The notes: generated by a model not told the origin, from the letters alone. Numbered from the stretch's first letter, positions 30,540-40,840 are shown. The stretch is DNA of 64,000 nt from Alphaproteobacteria bacterium (GCA_030431825.1 JAUIIJ010000026.1:1-64000); one strand, 5' to 3'. Numbers and translations are program-made.

Positions 30540-32003
30540 GTGGACCTTTTGAACTGGCTATTCGATCTCATCAACAATCTGACCTGGGGCTTTGCACTCG
30601 TCCCGATCCTTGTGGTCTTTGGGCTGTTCTTCACGGCGGCCAGTCACTTCGTGCAATTGCGCTTCTTCAAACGCATGTTCGCCGTCCTCAGACGTGACGA
30701 CTCGGGCGACCCGAGCAAGATCAGCGCCCGGGAAGCGCTCTTCGTGTCGGTCGGTGGCCGCGTCGGCGGTGGAAATATCGCGGGCGTGGCGGTGGCCATC
30801 ACCATCGGCGGTCCCGGCGCGGTGTTCTGGATGTGGATGATTGCCCTGGTCGGCATGTGTACGGCCCTGATCGAAGCAACCCTCGCCCAGATTTACAAGC
30901 GCACCACGGCAGAGGGCGATTATCGCGGGGGCCCGGCCCAGACCATCATTCACGGCCTCGGCCAGAACTATCGCTGGCTGGCGGTAATCTACGCGGTCTG
31001 CCTGATCGCCTCATTCTCGATCGGTTTCAACGCGTTCCAGGGCAACACCGTCGCCGGCGCCGCACTGGACAGCATGTCGATCCCGAGGGTCTATACGGGC
31101 ATTCTGCTGGCGATCGTGACCGGGTTCATCATCTTTGGCGGGATCCATCGCATCGCAAAGGCCGCAGATGTCATCATTCCGATCATGGCGATCGGTTATC
31201 TGGCGATGGCCCTGATTATCATCCTGCTGAATATCACCAGCCTGCCCGGCGTGATCGTCGACATCGTCGCCAACGCCTTCGGGTTCCGCGAAGCGGTCGC
31301 CGGCGGCATGGGGGCCGCGATTGCCCAGGGGTTGCGCCGCGGTCTGTTTTCGAACGAAGCCGGTCTCGGCTCGGCACCCAACGTCGCGGCAACGGCCTAT
31401 GTCAAGCATCCGGTCAGCCAGGGCATCACGCAGTCATTGTCGGTCTTTATCGACACGATCATCATCTGTTCCTGCACGGCCTTCGTCATCCTGCTTGGCG
31501 ATGTCTATCAGCCCGGCGCCGAAGGAATCGACGGCGTTGCCCTCACCCAGCAATCGCTTGTCAGCCACCTGGGCAGTTGGGCGCAGTATTTCCTGACCTT
31601 CGCGATCCTGCTCTTTGCGTTCTCGTCGATCATGTACAATTATTATCTCGGCGAAAACGCACTGTCCTTCATGACCGGGAACCCGGCCGCTGTGCTGGTG
31701 TTGCGTATCGCGATCATCGGCATCGTCTTTCTCGGCGCCGTGGCACCGGGGGCGATGGCGGTGTTTGCTTTCTCCGATCCGATGATGGGCATTCTCGCGG
31801 TGGTGAACCTGCTGGCCCTGATGATGCTGTTCCCGGTCGCGATGCGTGTGGTGGATGATTATCGCGCGCAACTTGCGCAGGGGGTCAACCGACCGGTCTT
31901 CGATCCCGCGCAGTTTGCCGATCTCGACACCGATCCGACCGCGTGGCCCGACGCCCCGCAGGCCGGCGGACACGCCACCGCCGCCTCCAAGCCAACGGCC
32001 TGA
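30540..32003 (+). CDS. Alanine/glycine:cation symporter family protein (Na+:alanine symporter)
   Basis: GTG start after AAGGAGG; GGRVGGGNIAGVAVAITIGGPGAVFWMW, GLRRGLFSNEAGLGSAPN. Confidence 0.93.
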   Translation: MDLLNWLFDLINNLTWGFALVPILVVFGLFFTAASHFVQLRFFKRMFAVLRRDDSGDPSKISAREALFVSVGGRVGGGNIAGVAVAITIGGPGAVFWMWMIALVGMCTALIEATLAQIYKRTTAEGDYRGGPAQTIIHGLGQNYRWLAVIYAVCLIASFSIGFNAFQGNTVAGAALDSMSIPRVYTGILLAIVTGFIIFGGIHRIAKAADVIIPIMAIGYLAMALIIILLNITSLPGVIVDIVANAFGFREAVAGGMGAAIAQGLRRGLFSNEAGLGSAPNVAATAYVKHPVSQGITQSLSVFIDTIIICSCTAFVILLGDVYQPGAEGIDGVALTQQSLVSHLGSWAQYFLTFAILLFAFSSIMYNYYLGENALSFMTGNPAAVLVLRIAIIGIVFLGAVAPGAMAVFAFSDPMMGILAVVNLLALMMLFPVAMRVVDDYRAQLAQGVNRPVFDPAQFADLDTDPTAWPDAPQAGGHATAASKPTA

Positions 32004-32013
32004 GCACAGATCC

Positions 32014-32039
32014 GATACGGCCCGCAACCGGGCCGTATC
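32014..32039. terminator. Hairpin between convergent genes
   Basis: GATACGGCCCG-CAAC-CGGGCCGTATC perfect 11-bp stem. Confidence 0.7.
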
Positions 32040-32049
32040 CGGCGATGCG

Positions 32050-32424
32050 CTAGAGAATGCCGCGCCAGAACAGAAACACGAGCAACACCACGCTGGCGAG
32101 AAGCAGGTTGAAGGCGAGGCTGCCCGCAAGGCTCAGCCACCACCCCTTGCGCCGGTCCGCAAGGTCGATTGCGTCAAGATGGTTGCGCAACGTTCTGGTC
32201 GCCGCTGCAATTTCCGTGGAATTCACCGTTCTTGCCAGCTTGGGATGCGCCAGAAACGGTTCCGCTTTCTGCAAGGTTTCGAAACTCCTGAACACCCTGC
32301 GCGGCAACAACCGCTTGGCCGGGGTGCGCGCCTCCCGCAACGAATGCGCCCGCACCCCCAGCTTTTCGCGCATCAGGGCAAGCAATCCGGCGCTGGCGGT
32401 TTCGAAGTCCTGCGGTTCGGTCAT
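32050..32424 (-). CDS. Hypothetical protein with C-terminal TM segment
   Basis: MTEPQDFETASAGLLALMREKLGV...WWLSLAGSLAFNLLLASVVLLVFLFWRGIL. Confidence 0.65.
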   Translation of the reverse strand: MTEPQDFETASAGLLALMREKLGVRAHSLREARTPAKRLLPRRVFRSFETLQKAEPFLAHPKLARTVNSTEIAAATRTLRNHLDAIDLADRRKGWWLSLAGSLAFNLLLASVVLLVFLFWRGIL

Positions 32425-32525
32425 CCTGTCTCCTGTCGCGCGGCCCGATGATCCTGCCATACTCTCCCCGCGCCGCTGCTTCAACAGGTCTGGCCCTGAT
32501 CGAACTCAGCCGTTATCACCGCATC

Positions 32526-33284
32526 ATGTTGAACATGATCACTCACGGCACCGCCACCGAGCTGCCCCCGCTGCTGATCGCCCACGGGCTCTATGGCTCG
32601 GCGCGCAACTGGGGCGTTATCGCCAAACGTATCTCGGACAGCCGGCAGGTCGTGGCCGTCGACATGCGCAATCACGGTGACAGCCCGTGGAGCGACAGCC
32701 ACAGCTACCCCGACATGGCGGATGATCTGGCCGAGGTGATCGCGGAGTTCGGCGGCGTCGCGGATGTGGTGGGCCATTCCATGGGCGGCAAGGCAGCGAT
32801 GATGCTCGCCCTGCGGCATCCCGCTGCCGTGCGCAAACTGGTGGTCGCCGACATTGCCCCGGTCAGCTATGCCCATACCCAGATGCCGTTCATCGACGCC
32901 ATGCGGGGGGTCGACCTGAACAGCATTTCCCGCCGGTCCGAGGCCGAGGCCCGTTTGGCCGAACTTGGCGTCGAACGGGCGTTGCAGAGCTTTTTCACCC
33001 AGTCGCTCGACCTGCCGAACAAGCGCTGGAAGCTGAACCTTGATACGCTCGCCGACGAGATGCCCCGGATCATGGGGTTCCCGAAGGTCGACACCCACTG
33101 GGACGGGCCGGCCCTGTTCCTGTCGGGCGGAGCGTCAGACTATGTTCTGCGCGAACATCGCGATGCCATCCGCGCCCTGTTTCCGCATGCGCGATTTGCC
33201 AAGCTGCCGGGTGCCGGCCACTGGCTTCACGCCGAGAAACCCCGCGAGTTCGAAGCGTCGCTGCGCGCATTCCTGACGGCGTGA
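32526..33284 (+). CDS. Alpha/beta fold hydrolase
   Basis: LLIAHGLYGSARNWGVIAKRIS, VVGHSMGGKAAMMLALRHP, GAGHWLHAEKP. Confidence 0.9.
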   Translation: MLNMITHGTATELPPLLIAHGLYGSARNWGVIAKRISDSRQVVAVDMRNHGDSPWSDSHSYPDMADDLAEVIAEFGGVADVVGHSMGGKAAMMLALRHPAAVRKLVVADIAPVSYAHTQMPFIDAMRGVDLNSISRRSEAEARLAELGVERALQSFFTQSLDLPNKRWKLNLDTLADEMPRIMGFPKVDTHWDGPALFLSGGASDYVLREHRDAIRALFPHARFAKLPGAGHWLHAEKPREFEASLRAFLTA

Positions 33285-33327
33285 CTGCGCCCAAGCGAGG
33301 GTCCACGCGTTCCGCCGCGCATGTTGA

Positions 33328-33513
33328 TCAGGACCGATCATGAAGCCTGCGCGCAACGAGATATGCCACCGGAATCGCCAGCACGGCTCCGGTCGCCGCC
33401 GCGATCAGGATCGGTCGCAAGGTACCCTGGCCCATGACCAGAACGACAATCACCGCGGTGCCCGCGAGACTGGTGGAGATAATGGAATAAAGGAGCATCG
33501 CAAGGCGAATCAT
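33328..33513 (-). CDS. Small (61 aa) two-TM membrane protein
   Basis: MIRLAMLLYSIISTSLAGTAVIVVLVMGQGTLRPILIAAATGAVLAIPVAYLVARRLHDRS; upstream AGGAAAG RBS. Confidence 0.75.
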   Translation of the reverse strand: MIRLAMLLYSIISTSLAGTAVIVVLVMGQGTLRPILIAAATGAVLAIPVAYLVARRLHDRS

Positions 33514-33576
33514 CGGTCTTTCCTGCTGTTTTGGTCTGCGCAGGTGACGGCATAAGATGTGCAAGGGCCGATTTCG

Positions 33577-33590
33577 TTGATTGGGATCAA
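33577..33590. promoter_or_regulatory. Perfect FNR/FnrL-type box
   Basis: TTGAT-TGGG-ATCAA, 64 bp upstream of the small membrane protein start. Confidence 0.65.
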
Positions 33591-33667
33591 TCCGGATGCC
33601 CATTTCACGGGGCAAAAAACAGAACACCCATAAAACGCTCTTCTTATCAAAGCATTAACTGAATATT

Positions 33668-33700
33668 CAGGCGATTTCAGTACGAAATTCGCCTGTTTTT
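33668..33700 (+). terminator. Intrinsic terminator with no upstream + strand gene nearby
   Basis: CAGGCGA-TTTC-AGTAC-GAAA-T-TCGCCTG-TTTTT. Confidence 0.75.
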
Positions 33701-33858
33701 CTCAGGATTTTAACGCTTTGGTTGAGCCAGATATTGGCATACACGGCAAGATCGTGCCGATGAATGCAGTCCAGACGGCCGCTTATTAGCTTTTTGTTAA
33801 TCTTTTTGCCAGACTACTTGAAAATCAAGTTCCTGTGACTCGGGAGACACAACAGCAA

Positions 33859-34065
33859 ATGCTGGCGCATCTTGTCCTTTCCATAGCCTTCGGGCTGATC
33901 GGTGCCCTGACCGGGGCGTTGACGGGGAGCGGGCTCGGGTCGATTTTTCTCTACTATTTCGTAGGAGGCTGGGCCGGTTTCATAATCAGCATCGCATTGC
34001 AACTGATCCTGAGCAGCGCCTTTCGCGCGGCGGCGGCCACGAACGTGCGGCGCGCCACCTCCTGA
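33859..34065 (+). CDS. Small hydrophobic membrane protein
   Basis: MLAHLVLSIAFGLIGALTGALTGSGLGSIFLYYFVGGWAGFIISIALQLILSSAFR; GGGAGA upstream. Confidence 0.55.
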   Translation: MLAHLVLSIAFGLIGALTGALTGSGLGSIFLYYFVGGWAGFIISIALQLILSSAFRAAAATNVRRATS

Positions 34066-34290
34066 ACAGGGCCCTGCATACTGCACTTCGAAACAACCGG
34101 CTTCGCGTACCGTCAAAGACACGCATGAAGACGTGACCGCGACAGCATCGCCGCGTGTTGACCCCGGCGACATGCAGGAACGCCCCTGTGCGCGGCAATT
34201 CACCCGGGACGACTCTCCGCCCCTGGCCGCTGACGGTGGCCGCGCGAAGGGCCATGGCCGGGCGACGGAACTCGGACGGCGGGAAAGTGA

Positions 34291-34722
34291 TCAGGGCCGC
34301 ACATAGGCATAGCCCTGTTCCTGCAATTCAACCAGCCGCACAACGCCCGAAGTTACGATCCCGGCCTCGTCCAGCAGGTCCAGTTCCTTTCCGGCCTTTG
34401 CATTCATCGCGTTATACGTGTTGCCACAGGCCGCAAACGAGAGGTTGTCGATCTCGAGACTCATCACGCTGATCCGGTCGGCGACCGGACTTTCATCGGC
34501 CAGCAACATGGCCAGCCCCGGACCATAGGCAACCACCTCGATCACCGCATCGTCGCCCTGACTTTCGTAATAGCGGGTCACATTCGCAACGTTGTTCAAC
34601 GTCATGTTCATCACCTGTGCGTCGTTTTCATCGACATGAAAGACGACGCGATGTGTCTTTCCCTCGGCCATGGCCCCGGTGGCAAGGCTCAGCGCAAACA
34701 GGCTCGCGGCAACAATTCTCAT
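34291..34722 (-). CDS. Exported DsrE-family protein
   Basis: Signal peptide; HRVVFHVDENDAQVMNMTLNNVANVTRYYESQGDDAVIEVVAYGPGLAMLLADES. Confidence 0.85.
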   Translation of the reverse strand: MRIVAASLFALSLATGAMAEGKTHRVVFHVDENDAQVMNMTLNNVANVTRYYESQGDDAVIEVVAYGPGLAMLLADESPVADRISVMSLEIDNLSFAACGNTYNAMNAKAGKELDLLDEAGIVTSGVVRLVELQEQGYAYVRP

Positions 34723-34988
34723 GATAGACCTCCCAATATCCTGCCGAGCATAACCGCAAGCCGGACCTGCGCCCAGACACGACAGCGTGTGCCCGCACCC
34801 CGCGATTGGCGCGAACTCGGAAAAATCTGGCGCGAAATCGGATTGGGTTCGGGCGAGAGACGGCTATATGAGATTCATCGCAAAGCCAACACACTCACGA
34901 ACGCGATAGGCAGCGCAGGGAACGACATTATCGGTCCTCGCGCTGCCGTTGCGATTCCGCCCATAGGGCATCGGCCCGTGCAGCCGTC

Positions 34989-36788
34989 TTACCCATCCAT
35001 CTTGAGGGCAGAGATAAACGCCTCCTGCGGGATATCCACTTTCCCGAACTGGCGCATCTTCTTCTTGCCCTTCTTCTGCTTCTCCAGCAGCTTCTTCTTG
35101 CGCGTCGCGTCGCCGCCGTAACATTTTGCAGTCACGTCCTTGCGCAGCGCGGACAGGGTTTCGCGGGCAATCACCTTGCCGCCGATCGCCGCCTGGATCG
35201 GGATCTTGAACATGTGGCGCGGAATCAGATCCTTGAGCTTCTCGCACATCGCGCGTCCACGCAGTTCGGCGCGGTCGCGATGCACCATCATCGACAGCGC
35301 ATCCACCGGCTCGTCATTCACCAGCACCGACATCTTGACCAGGTTATCCTCGCGATACTCGGTCATCTGATAGTCAAAGCTCGCATAGCCCTTGGTCACG
35401 GATTTCAGCCGGTCGTAGAAATCGAAGACCACCTCGTTCAGCGGCAGGTCATACACCACCATCGCCCGCGACCCGGCATAGGTCAGGTCCATCTGGATGC
35501 CACGCCGGTCCTGGCACAGCTTGAGCACGTCGCCCAGATACTCGTCCGGAACAAGGATCGTCGCCTTGATCCGCGGCTCTTCGATGTGATCGACCACGGA
35601 CAGGTCCGGCATGTCCGCCGGGTTGTGCAATTCGCTCATCGAGCCGTCCTTCATGTAGACATGATAAACGACCGACGGTGCCGTGGTGATCAGTTCGATG
35701 TCGTATTCGCGTTCGATCCGGTCCCGTATGACCTCAAGGTGCAGCAGACCGAGGAACCCGCAGCGAAAACCGAAGCCCAGAGCAGCAGATGTTTCCATTT
35801 CAAACGAGAATGACGCATCGTTCAGCGCCAGTTTCTCGATTGCGTCCCGCAGATCCTCGAATTCGGCGGAATCCACCGGAAACAACCCGCAGAACACCAC
35901 CGGCACCGAGGGTTTGAAGCCCGGCAGCGGCTTGTCACAGCCTTTCTTTTCATGGGTGATCGTATCGCCCACGCGCGTGTCACGCACCTGTTTGATCGAC
36001 GCGGTCAGAAACCCGATCTCTCCGGGGCCGAGTTCGTCCACGACCTGCATCTGCGGACGAAACACCCCGATACGGTCCACCAGATGCGTCGAACCCGACT
36101 GGATCATCCGCACCCGGTCGCCCTTTTTCAGAACGCCGTCCATGATCCGGACCAACACGATCACGCCCAGGTAGGAATCATACCAGCTGTCCACCAGCAT
36201 CGCCTTGAGGGGCGCGTCGCGGGTGCCCTTGGGCGCGGGCAGCCGATGGACAATTGCCTCCAGCGTATCGCGAATGCCGACCCCGGTCTTGGCGCTGACA
36301 CGGATCGCGCCGGATGCGTCGATCCCGATCACGTCCTCGATCTGCTCGGCGACCCGGTCACATTCCGAGGCCGGCAGATCGATCTTGTTCAGAACCGGCA
36401 CGATCTCGTGGTCGGCCTCGATCGCCTGATACACGTTGGCCAGCGTCTGCGCCTCGACACCCTGGGTCGAATCGACCACCAGCAGCGAGCCTTCGACCGC
36501 GCGCATGGAGCGGCTGACCTCATAGGCAAAATCCACATGGCCCGGCGTGTCGATCAGGTTCAGCACATAGGTCTCGCCATCATCCGCCACATAGTCGATG
36601 CGCACGGTGTTGGCCTTGATGGTGATGCCCCGCTCGCGCTCGATATCCATCGCATCGAGCAACTGCTCCTTCATGTCCCGGTCCTGAACGGTCCCGGTCT
36701 CCTGGATCAGGCGGTCTGCGAGCGTGGATTTCCCGTGATCGATATGCGCGACGATCGAGAAATTGCGGATATGTGCTAGGTCTGTCAT
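34989..36788 (-). CDS. lepA: Elongation factor 4
   Basis: [63 protein letters not shown]. Confidence 0.98.
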   Translation of the reverse strand: MTDLAHIRNFSIVAHIDHGKSTLADRLIQETGTVQDRDMKEQLLDAMDIERERGITIKANTVRIDYVADDGETYVLNLIDTPGHVDFAYEVSRSMRAVEGSLLVVDSTQGVEAQTLANVYQAIEADHEIVPVLNKIDLPASECDRVAEQIEDVIGIDASGAIRVSAKTGVGIRDTLEAIVHRLPAPKGTRDAPLKAMLVDSWYDSYLGVIVLVRIMDGVLKKGDRVRMIQSGSTHLVDRIGVFRPQMQVVDELGPGEIGFLTASIKQVRDTRVGDTITHEKKGCDKPLPGFKPSVPVVFCGLFPVDSAEFEDLRDAIEKLALNDASFSFEMETSAALGFGFRCGFLGLLHLEVIRDRIEREYDIELITTAPSVVYHVYMKDGSMSELHNPADMPDLSVVDHIEEPRIKATILVPDEYLGDVLKLCQDRRGIQMDLTYAGSRAMVVYDLPLNEVVFDFYDRLKSVTKGYASFDYQMTEYREDNLVKMSVLVNDEPVDALSMMVHRDRAELRGRAMCEKLKDLIPRHMFKIPIQAAIGGKVIARETLSALRKDVTAKCYGGDATRKKKLLEKQKKGKKKMRQFGKVDIPQEAFISALKMDG

Positions 36789-36909
36789 GGCGTGGATATG
36801 AGCGGGAAACAGACTGTCGTCAAGCGCGACGACGGTTTGCGGATCATTTATCGTTGACAGCGAGAATGGCGGTTTTCTAGCCTTCGGCCACAGATATTTT
36901 GTTCAGGAT

Positions 36910-38754
36910 TTGAAAATGCCCGTTATTGAAATCGACACGCTGCAGCGTGTGCGCGACATGACATACACCCACCCGTTCGGAACCGGCTATTTCAGGGCCG
37001 GACGGATCGATTCAGTCAACGTTGCCGGCCAGGATTTTCTGGTGATGGCCTCTGACGGTGATGGCTTTGGCGTCGCCACGATCGGTTCCAATGGGGCGCT
37101 CGATTTCGTCGACGCGTTCGGAGTGAGCTATGAAAGGCTCGAGGGCTGGGCTTTCGGGTCCACCACCATCGCCAGTATCGAGAAGAATGGCGAGACGTTT
37201 GTATATCTCAGCGGTCGGGCGCGCGAACTCGTAGACAACCGGGATCACAATGAAAGCGGGCTGCTTGTTCTGAAGATCGACGCCGACGGCACACCCGACG
37301 TGCTGCAATACCGCCCCATCCCCGGCGCACCGCAGGGCTATGGCTCGACAAACTCGCTCGGGTCGGACCCCAAGATCATCAATGTCGGCGGGCGCGATAT
37401 CCTCGTATCTTCCGACAACGCCCGCAGTTCGAGCGGCGGTGAAAGCACCTTCGAAACCTTTCAGATCCGGGCCAACGGAACGCTCAAACCACTCGCCAGT
37501 TCGCAGCCCTTCGTCTACGATTTCGAAAAGAACGACGTGGTCACGGTTGACGGAAAGGCGTTTGTCATCGCGTTTGGCCAATTCGATATCGCGCCGTTGC
37601 AGGTGCTCCGGCTGTTCAAGACCGGCGTCATGAGGCCGGTTTTCGAACTCCCGACAAGCGACACCGCGATCTACAACCGGATCACCACCGATCTTGAAAC
37701 GGTCGAGATCGGCAATCGGTCGTTTGTCATCGTGTCTGAAGTCACCGCCGGAACCATACTGGTCTACGAAGTGTTGCCGAGCGGACGTTTGCAGCTGGTC
37801 GAGCAAGAGGCACCCGACGCAGGCGACAGCTGGCGCTATTCGGGTGCGCTCGAAGTGTTCGAGGAAAACGGCGACGCCTATGTCGCGGCCGCCTCCGGCA
37901 CCGGCATCGGCGTGTTCCGGATCTCGGACGGAGGCGCATTGATACAGGTTGACGATTTCCGACCGGCGACTGCGATGGGCAACAATCCCGACCTCGAGGC
38001 GCGGGACATAAACGGCAGCCAGTATCTCTTCGTCTCGTCCAACACCACCGACGAAATCCGTTCGCTCCGTTACGTGGCCGTGGACGACAGCATCAACGGC
38101 AACAATGGCGCCAACAGGCGAAAGGGCACGGCGGAAGACGACCAGATTTACGGGCGCGGCGGGAATGACGTTCTGCGGGGACTGGATGGCGACGATCTGA
38201 TCGAGGGCGGCAACGGGCGCGACAAGCTTGTCGGTGGCGATGGCGACGACAACCTGTTTGGCGGAGCCAGACAGGACAAGCTGCTGGGGGGCAACGGAAA
38301 CGATTTTCTGTTTGGCGACTTCGGAAACGACATTCTGTACGGAATGAACGGGAACGATTATCTCAACGGTGGCGCGGGCGATGATCTTGTGCAGGGCGGC
38401 ACCGGCAACGACCGCCTGTTCGGCGCAGGCGGAAATGACATCCTGAAGGGTGGCGACGGTTTCGACGTGCTCACCGATGGCGCAGGATTTGACCAGATGA
38501 CCGGCGGCAACGGCGCGGATATCTTCGTGTTCTGGAAAGACGGCAACCGCGACGTGATCCGGGATTACGAGGATAATCTCGACCGGATCGACCTGACCGA
38601 ATTCGGTCGCGATCTGGAGTTCTCCGACCTTTCGATCAGGCAGGCCGGCAATGACGTCAGAGTCAGGGTGATGGGAGAAGTGATCGTTGTGAAATCGGCC
38701 GACGGGCAGATATTCGACTATGAGCTGAGCCTCGGAGATTTCGTCTTTGCGTGA
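36910..38754 (+). CDS. RTX (hemolysin-type Ca-binding) protein with N-terminal beta-propeller-like repeats
   Basis: C-terminal GGxGxDxLx nonapeptides (GRGGNDVLRGLDGDDLIEGGNGRDKLVGGDGDDNLFGG...); N-terminal repeated FLVMASDGDGFGVATIGSNGAL-type blades. Confidence 0.9.
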   Translation: MKMPVIEIDTLQRVRDMTYTHPFGTGYFRAGRIDSVNVAGQDFLVMASDGDGFGVATIGSNGALDFVDAFGVSYERLEGWAFGSTTIASIEKNGETFVYLSGRARELVDNRDHNESGLLVLKIDADGTPDVLQYRPIPGAPQGYGSTNSLGSDPKIINVGGRDILVSSDNARSSSGGESTFETFQIRANGTLKPLASSQPFVYDFEKNDVVTVDGKAFVIAFGQFDIAPLQVLRLFKTGVMRPVFELPTSDTAIYNRITTDLETVEIGNRSFVIVSEVTAGTILVYEVLPSGRLQLVEQEAPDAGDSWRYSGALEVFEENGDAYVAAASGTGIGVFRISDGGALIQVDDFRPATAMGNNPDLEARDINGSQYLFVSSNTTDEIRSLRYVAVDDSINGNNGANRRKGTAEDDQIYGRGGNDVLRGLDGDDLIEGGNGRDKLVGGDGDDNLFGGARQDKLLGGNGNDFLFGDFGNDILYGMNGNDYLNGGAGDDLVQGGTGNDRLFGAGGNDILKGGDGFDVLTDGAGFDQMTGGNGADIFVFWKDGNRDVIRDYEDNLDRIDLTEFGRDLEFSDLSIRQAGNDVRVRVMGEVIVVKSADGQIFDYELSLGDFVFA

Positions 38755-38864
38755 TCCGGGCACGGGCGCGCGACGACGTGATTGATCGTGCCGTCCTGTT
38801 CGGCCATACTGCGCCGCAAGTCGGACAAGGGGCATCAGACCCCGCAAGGCGGAGAAGGCAGGAT

Positions 38865-39182
38865 ATGAAACACGCGATTGCAGTACTTTTATGCGCCGGG
38901 ACACTGACCTGGACAGCGCCGGAACCAGTGTTCGCCGCCAACGGCGTCATCGAACGCGCGTGCCGCACATCCGGGCGCAACAGCGCCACGCCGCGGCTCT
39001 GCGGATGTATCCAGGCGGTCGCCAATCACAGCCTTTCGCGCTCCGAGCGCAGGCGGGCGGCCAAGCTCTTCAAGGATCCGAACATGGCGCAGGAAATCCG
39101 CCAGTCGGACCGACGCAGCGACGAGACATTCTGGAAGAACTACCGCGCTTTCGGCGATCTCGCCCGCAGGTCCTGCAGCTGA
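38865..39182 (+). CDS. Hypothetical exported protein
   Basis: Signal peptide MKHAIAVLLCAGTLTWTAPEPVFA; Cys-containing mature part. Confidence 0.7.
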   Translation: MKHAIAVLLCAGTLTWTAPEPVFAANGVIERACRTSGRNSATPRLCGCIQAVANHSLSRSERRRAAKLFKDPNMAQEIRQSDRRSDETFWKNYRAFGDLARRSCS

Positions 39183-39257
39183 TCGGGCGGAGCGTTTCCG
39201 CGCTTGACCGAACGCAACCGCAGTTTCACAAAAGCTAAAACTGTTGGAGCCCTGTCC

Positions 39258-40250
39258 ATGCTGACCAAAGGCGTCACCCTGCGCGGTCTCGAAGTGTTCG
39301 AGGCGCTTGCCGCGACCGGTACGGTGGCACATGCGGCAGAGCGGACCGGGCTGAGCCAGCCCTCGGTAAGCCAGCAGATGCGCAATCTCGAGGCCGCGCT
39401 TGGCACCGATCTGGTCGATCACACGCGACGACCCATGCAACTGACCCCCGCGGGGCGCAGTTTCCTTGTGCGCGCCCAGGCGGCATTGACGCAGCTCAGG
39501 CTGGCGCAGAGCGAATTGACAGTAATGGATCTCGGGCATCTCGACACGTTGTCGGTGGGCCTGATCGACGATTTCGACAATGACCTGACGCCGCGCCTTG
39601 CGACGATCCTGGCCGACAGCCTTGTTGGCTGCCGGTTCAAGCTGATCACCGCGCCCAGCCTCGATCTGGGTCCGGCGGTGCAGGACGGGCGCTATCATAT
39701 CGCCGTCACCGCGCGCGCCGGCCCGACGCCGGACAATGTCGTTGAATATCCGCTCGTCCGCGATCCGTTCATCCTGATCGCGCCGAAGGATGCGGTCACC
39801 TCCATCGAAGAGATCGCCACGCAAGACCTGCCCCTGCTGCGCTATGCCGGCGAGCAACTGATTGCGCAACAGATCGAGACCCATCTCGCGCGCCACCAGC
39901 TGAGTTTCGAGCATCGCTTCGAGATCGGCAGCCACCTCGCGCTGGTGGCGATGGTCGCGCGGCGCATCGGCTGGGCCATCACCACCCCGCTGGGCTACAT
40001 GCGCGCCCAACGGTTCCATGACGACATTGATGCCTTTGCCCTGCCCTTCGGTTCTTTCGCGCGCACGATTTCGCTCTTTGCCGGGGCGGACTGGGCCGAC
40101 CGGGTGCCGCGCGACGTGGCCGATACCGTCCGGCGACTGGTTCAGACCCAGATGATCAACCCCGCCCTCGGGCGGCTGCCCTGGCTTGGCGACAGCCTGC
40201 GCATCATCGACGAGACGCCAACCGAGCCCGCCAGTTTTCGTCTTGCCTAA
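39258..40250 (+). CDS. LysR family transcriptional regulator
   Basis: LRGLEVFEALAATGTVAHAAERTGLSQPSVSQQMRNLEAALGTDLVDHTRRPMQLTPAG. Confidence 0.93.
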   Translation: MLTKGVTLRGLEVFEALAATGTVAHAAERTGLSQPSVSQQMRNLEAALGTDLVDHTRRPMQLTPAGRSFLVRAQAALTQLRLAQSELTVMDLGHLDTLSVGLIDDFDNDLTPRLATILADSLVGCRFKLITAPSLDLGPAVQDGRYHIAVTARAGPTPDNVVEYPLVRDPFILIAPKDAVTSIEEIATQDLPLLRYAGEQLIAQQIETHLARHQLSFEHRFEIGSHLALVAMVARRIGWAITTPLGYMRAQRFHDDIDAFALPFGSFARTISLFAGADWADRVPRDVADTVRRLVQTQMINPALGRLPWLGDSLRIIDETPTEPASFRLA

Positions 40251-40352
40251 AGCGTTTCGCGATTAACTTGAAACATGTCGCATCAACTAACGCGCTGAAA
40301 TCTTTGATTTCAGGCAGCGTTAGGTGATTCAGGTTTATCGCGAAACGCTATA
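40248..40352. repeat. Nested-palindrome intergenic repeat, copy 2
   Basis: TAAAGCGTTTCGCGATTAACTTGAAACATG...CTAACGCGCTGAAATCTTTGATTTCAGGCAGCGTTAG...TTTATCGCGAAACGCTATA. Confidence 0.92.
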
Positions 40353-40799
40353 AAAGGGTTCGCCTTTGTCCAGCGCCTCGGCCAATCCCTGCGCCGCCGC
40401 CTCGATGATATCCAGCGCCCCATCGAAATCGCGGGTGTAATACGGGTCCGGCACGGCGTCGGCGGTCGATCCATAGTCGGTCAGCAAATGTACCGGTGTC
40501 GCGGCCCCCTTGGGGCGCAGCGCCTCGATATTGCGCAGGTTTTCGGCATCCATCGCCAGGATCAGGTCGAACCGGGAAAAATCCTGCGCCGTGAACTGTC
40601 TGGCGCGCAGGTCATCCATCGCGATCCCGCGTTTGCGCGCGGCGTCCTGCATCGGGCCGTAGGGTGGTTCGCCCAGGTGATAGCCGGCTGTTCCCGCGCT
40701 GTCGGTGGTCAGATCGGGGCGACGTGCGCGGAACACCGCTTCGGCGGTGGGCGAGCGACAGATATTCCCGAGGCAGACAAACAGAACACGGGTGGTCAT
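40335..40799 (-). CDS. Low molecular weight protein-tyrosine-phosphatase
   Basis: VLFVCLGNICRSPTAEAVF; C-terminal VPDPYYTRDFDGALDIIEAAAQGL. Confidence 0.93.
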   Translation of the reverse strand: MTTRVLFVCLGNICRSPTAEAVFRARRPDLTTDSAGTAGYHLGEPPYGPMQDAARKRGIAMDDLRARQFTAQDFSRFDLILAMDAENLRNIEALRPKGAATPVHLLTDYGSTADAVPDPYYTRDFDGALDIIEAAAQGLAEALDKGEPFYSVSR

Positions 40800-40840
40800 G
40801 GCGATCTCCTTTGGCCACAGTGATAGGCAAAGGAGACAGC

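Noticed and set aside
38100-38550. DNA-level tandem repeats as a separate element
   Set aside because: Explained by coding of RTX GGxGxDxLx nonapeptides.
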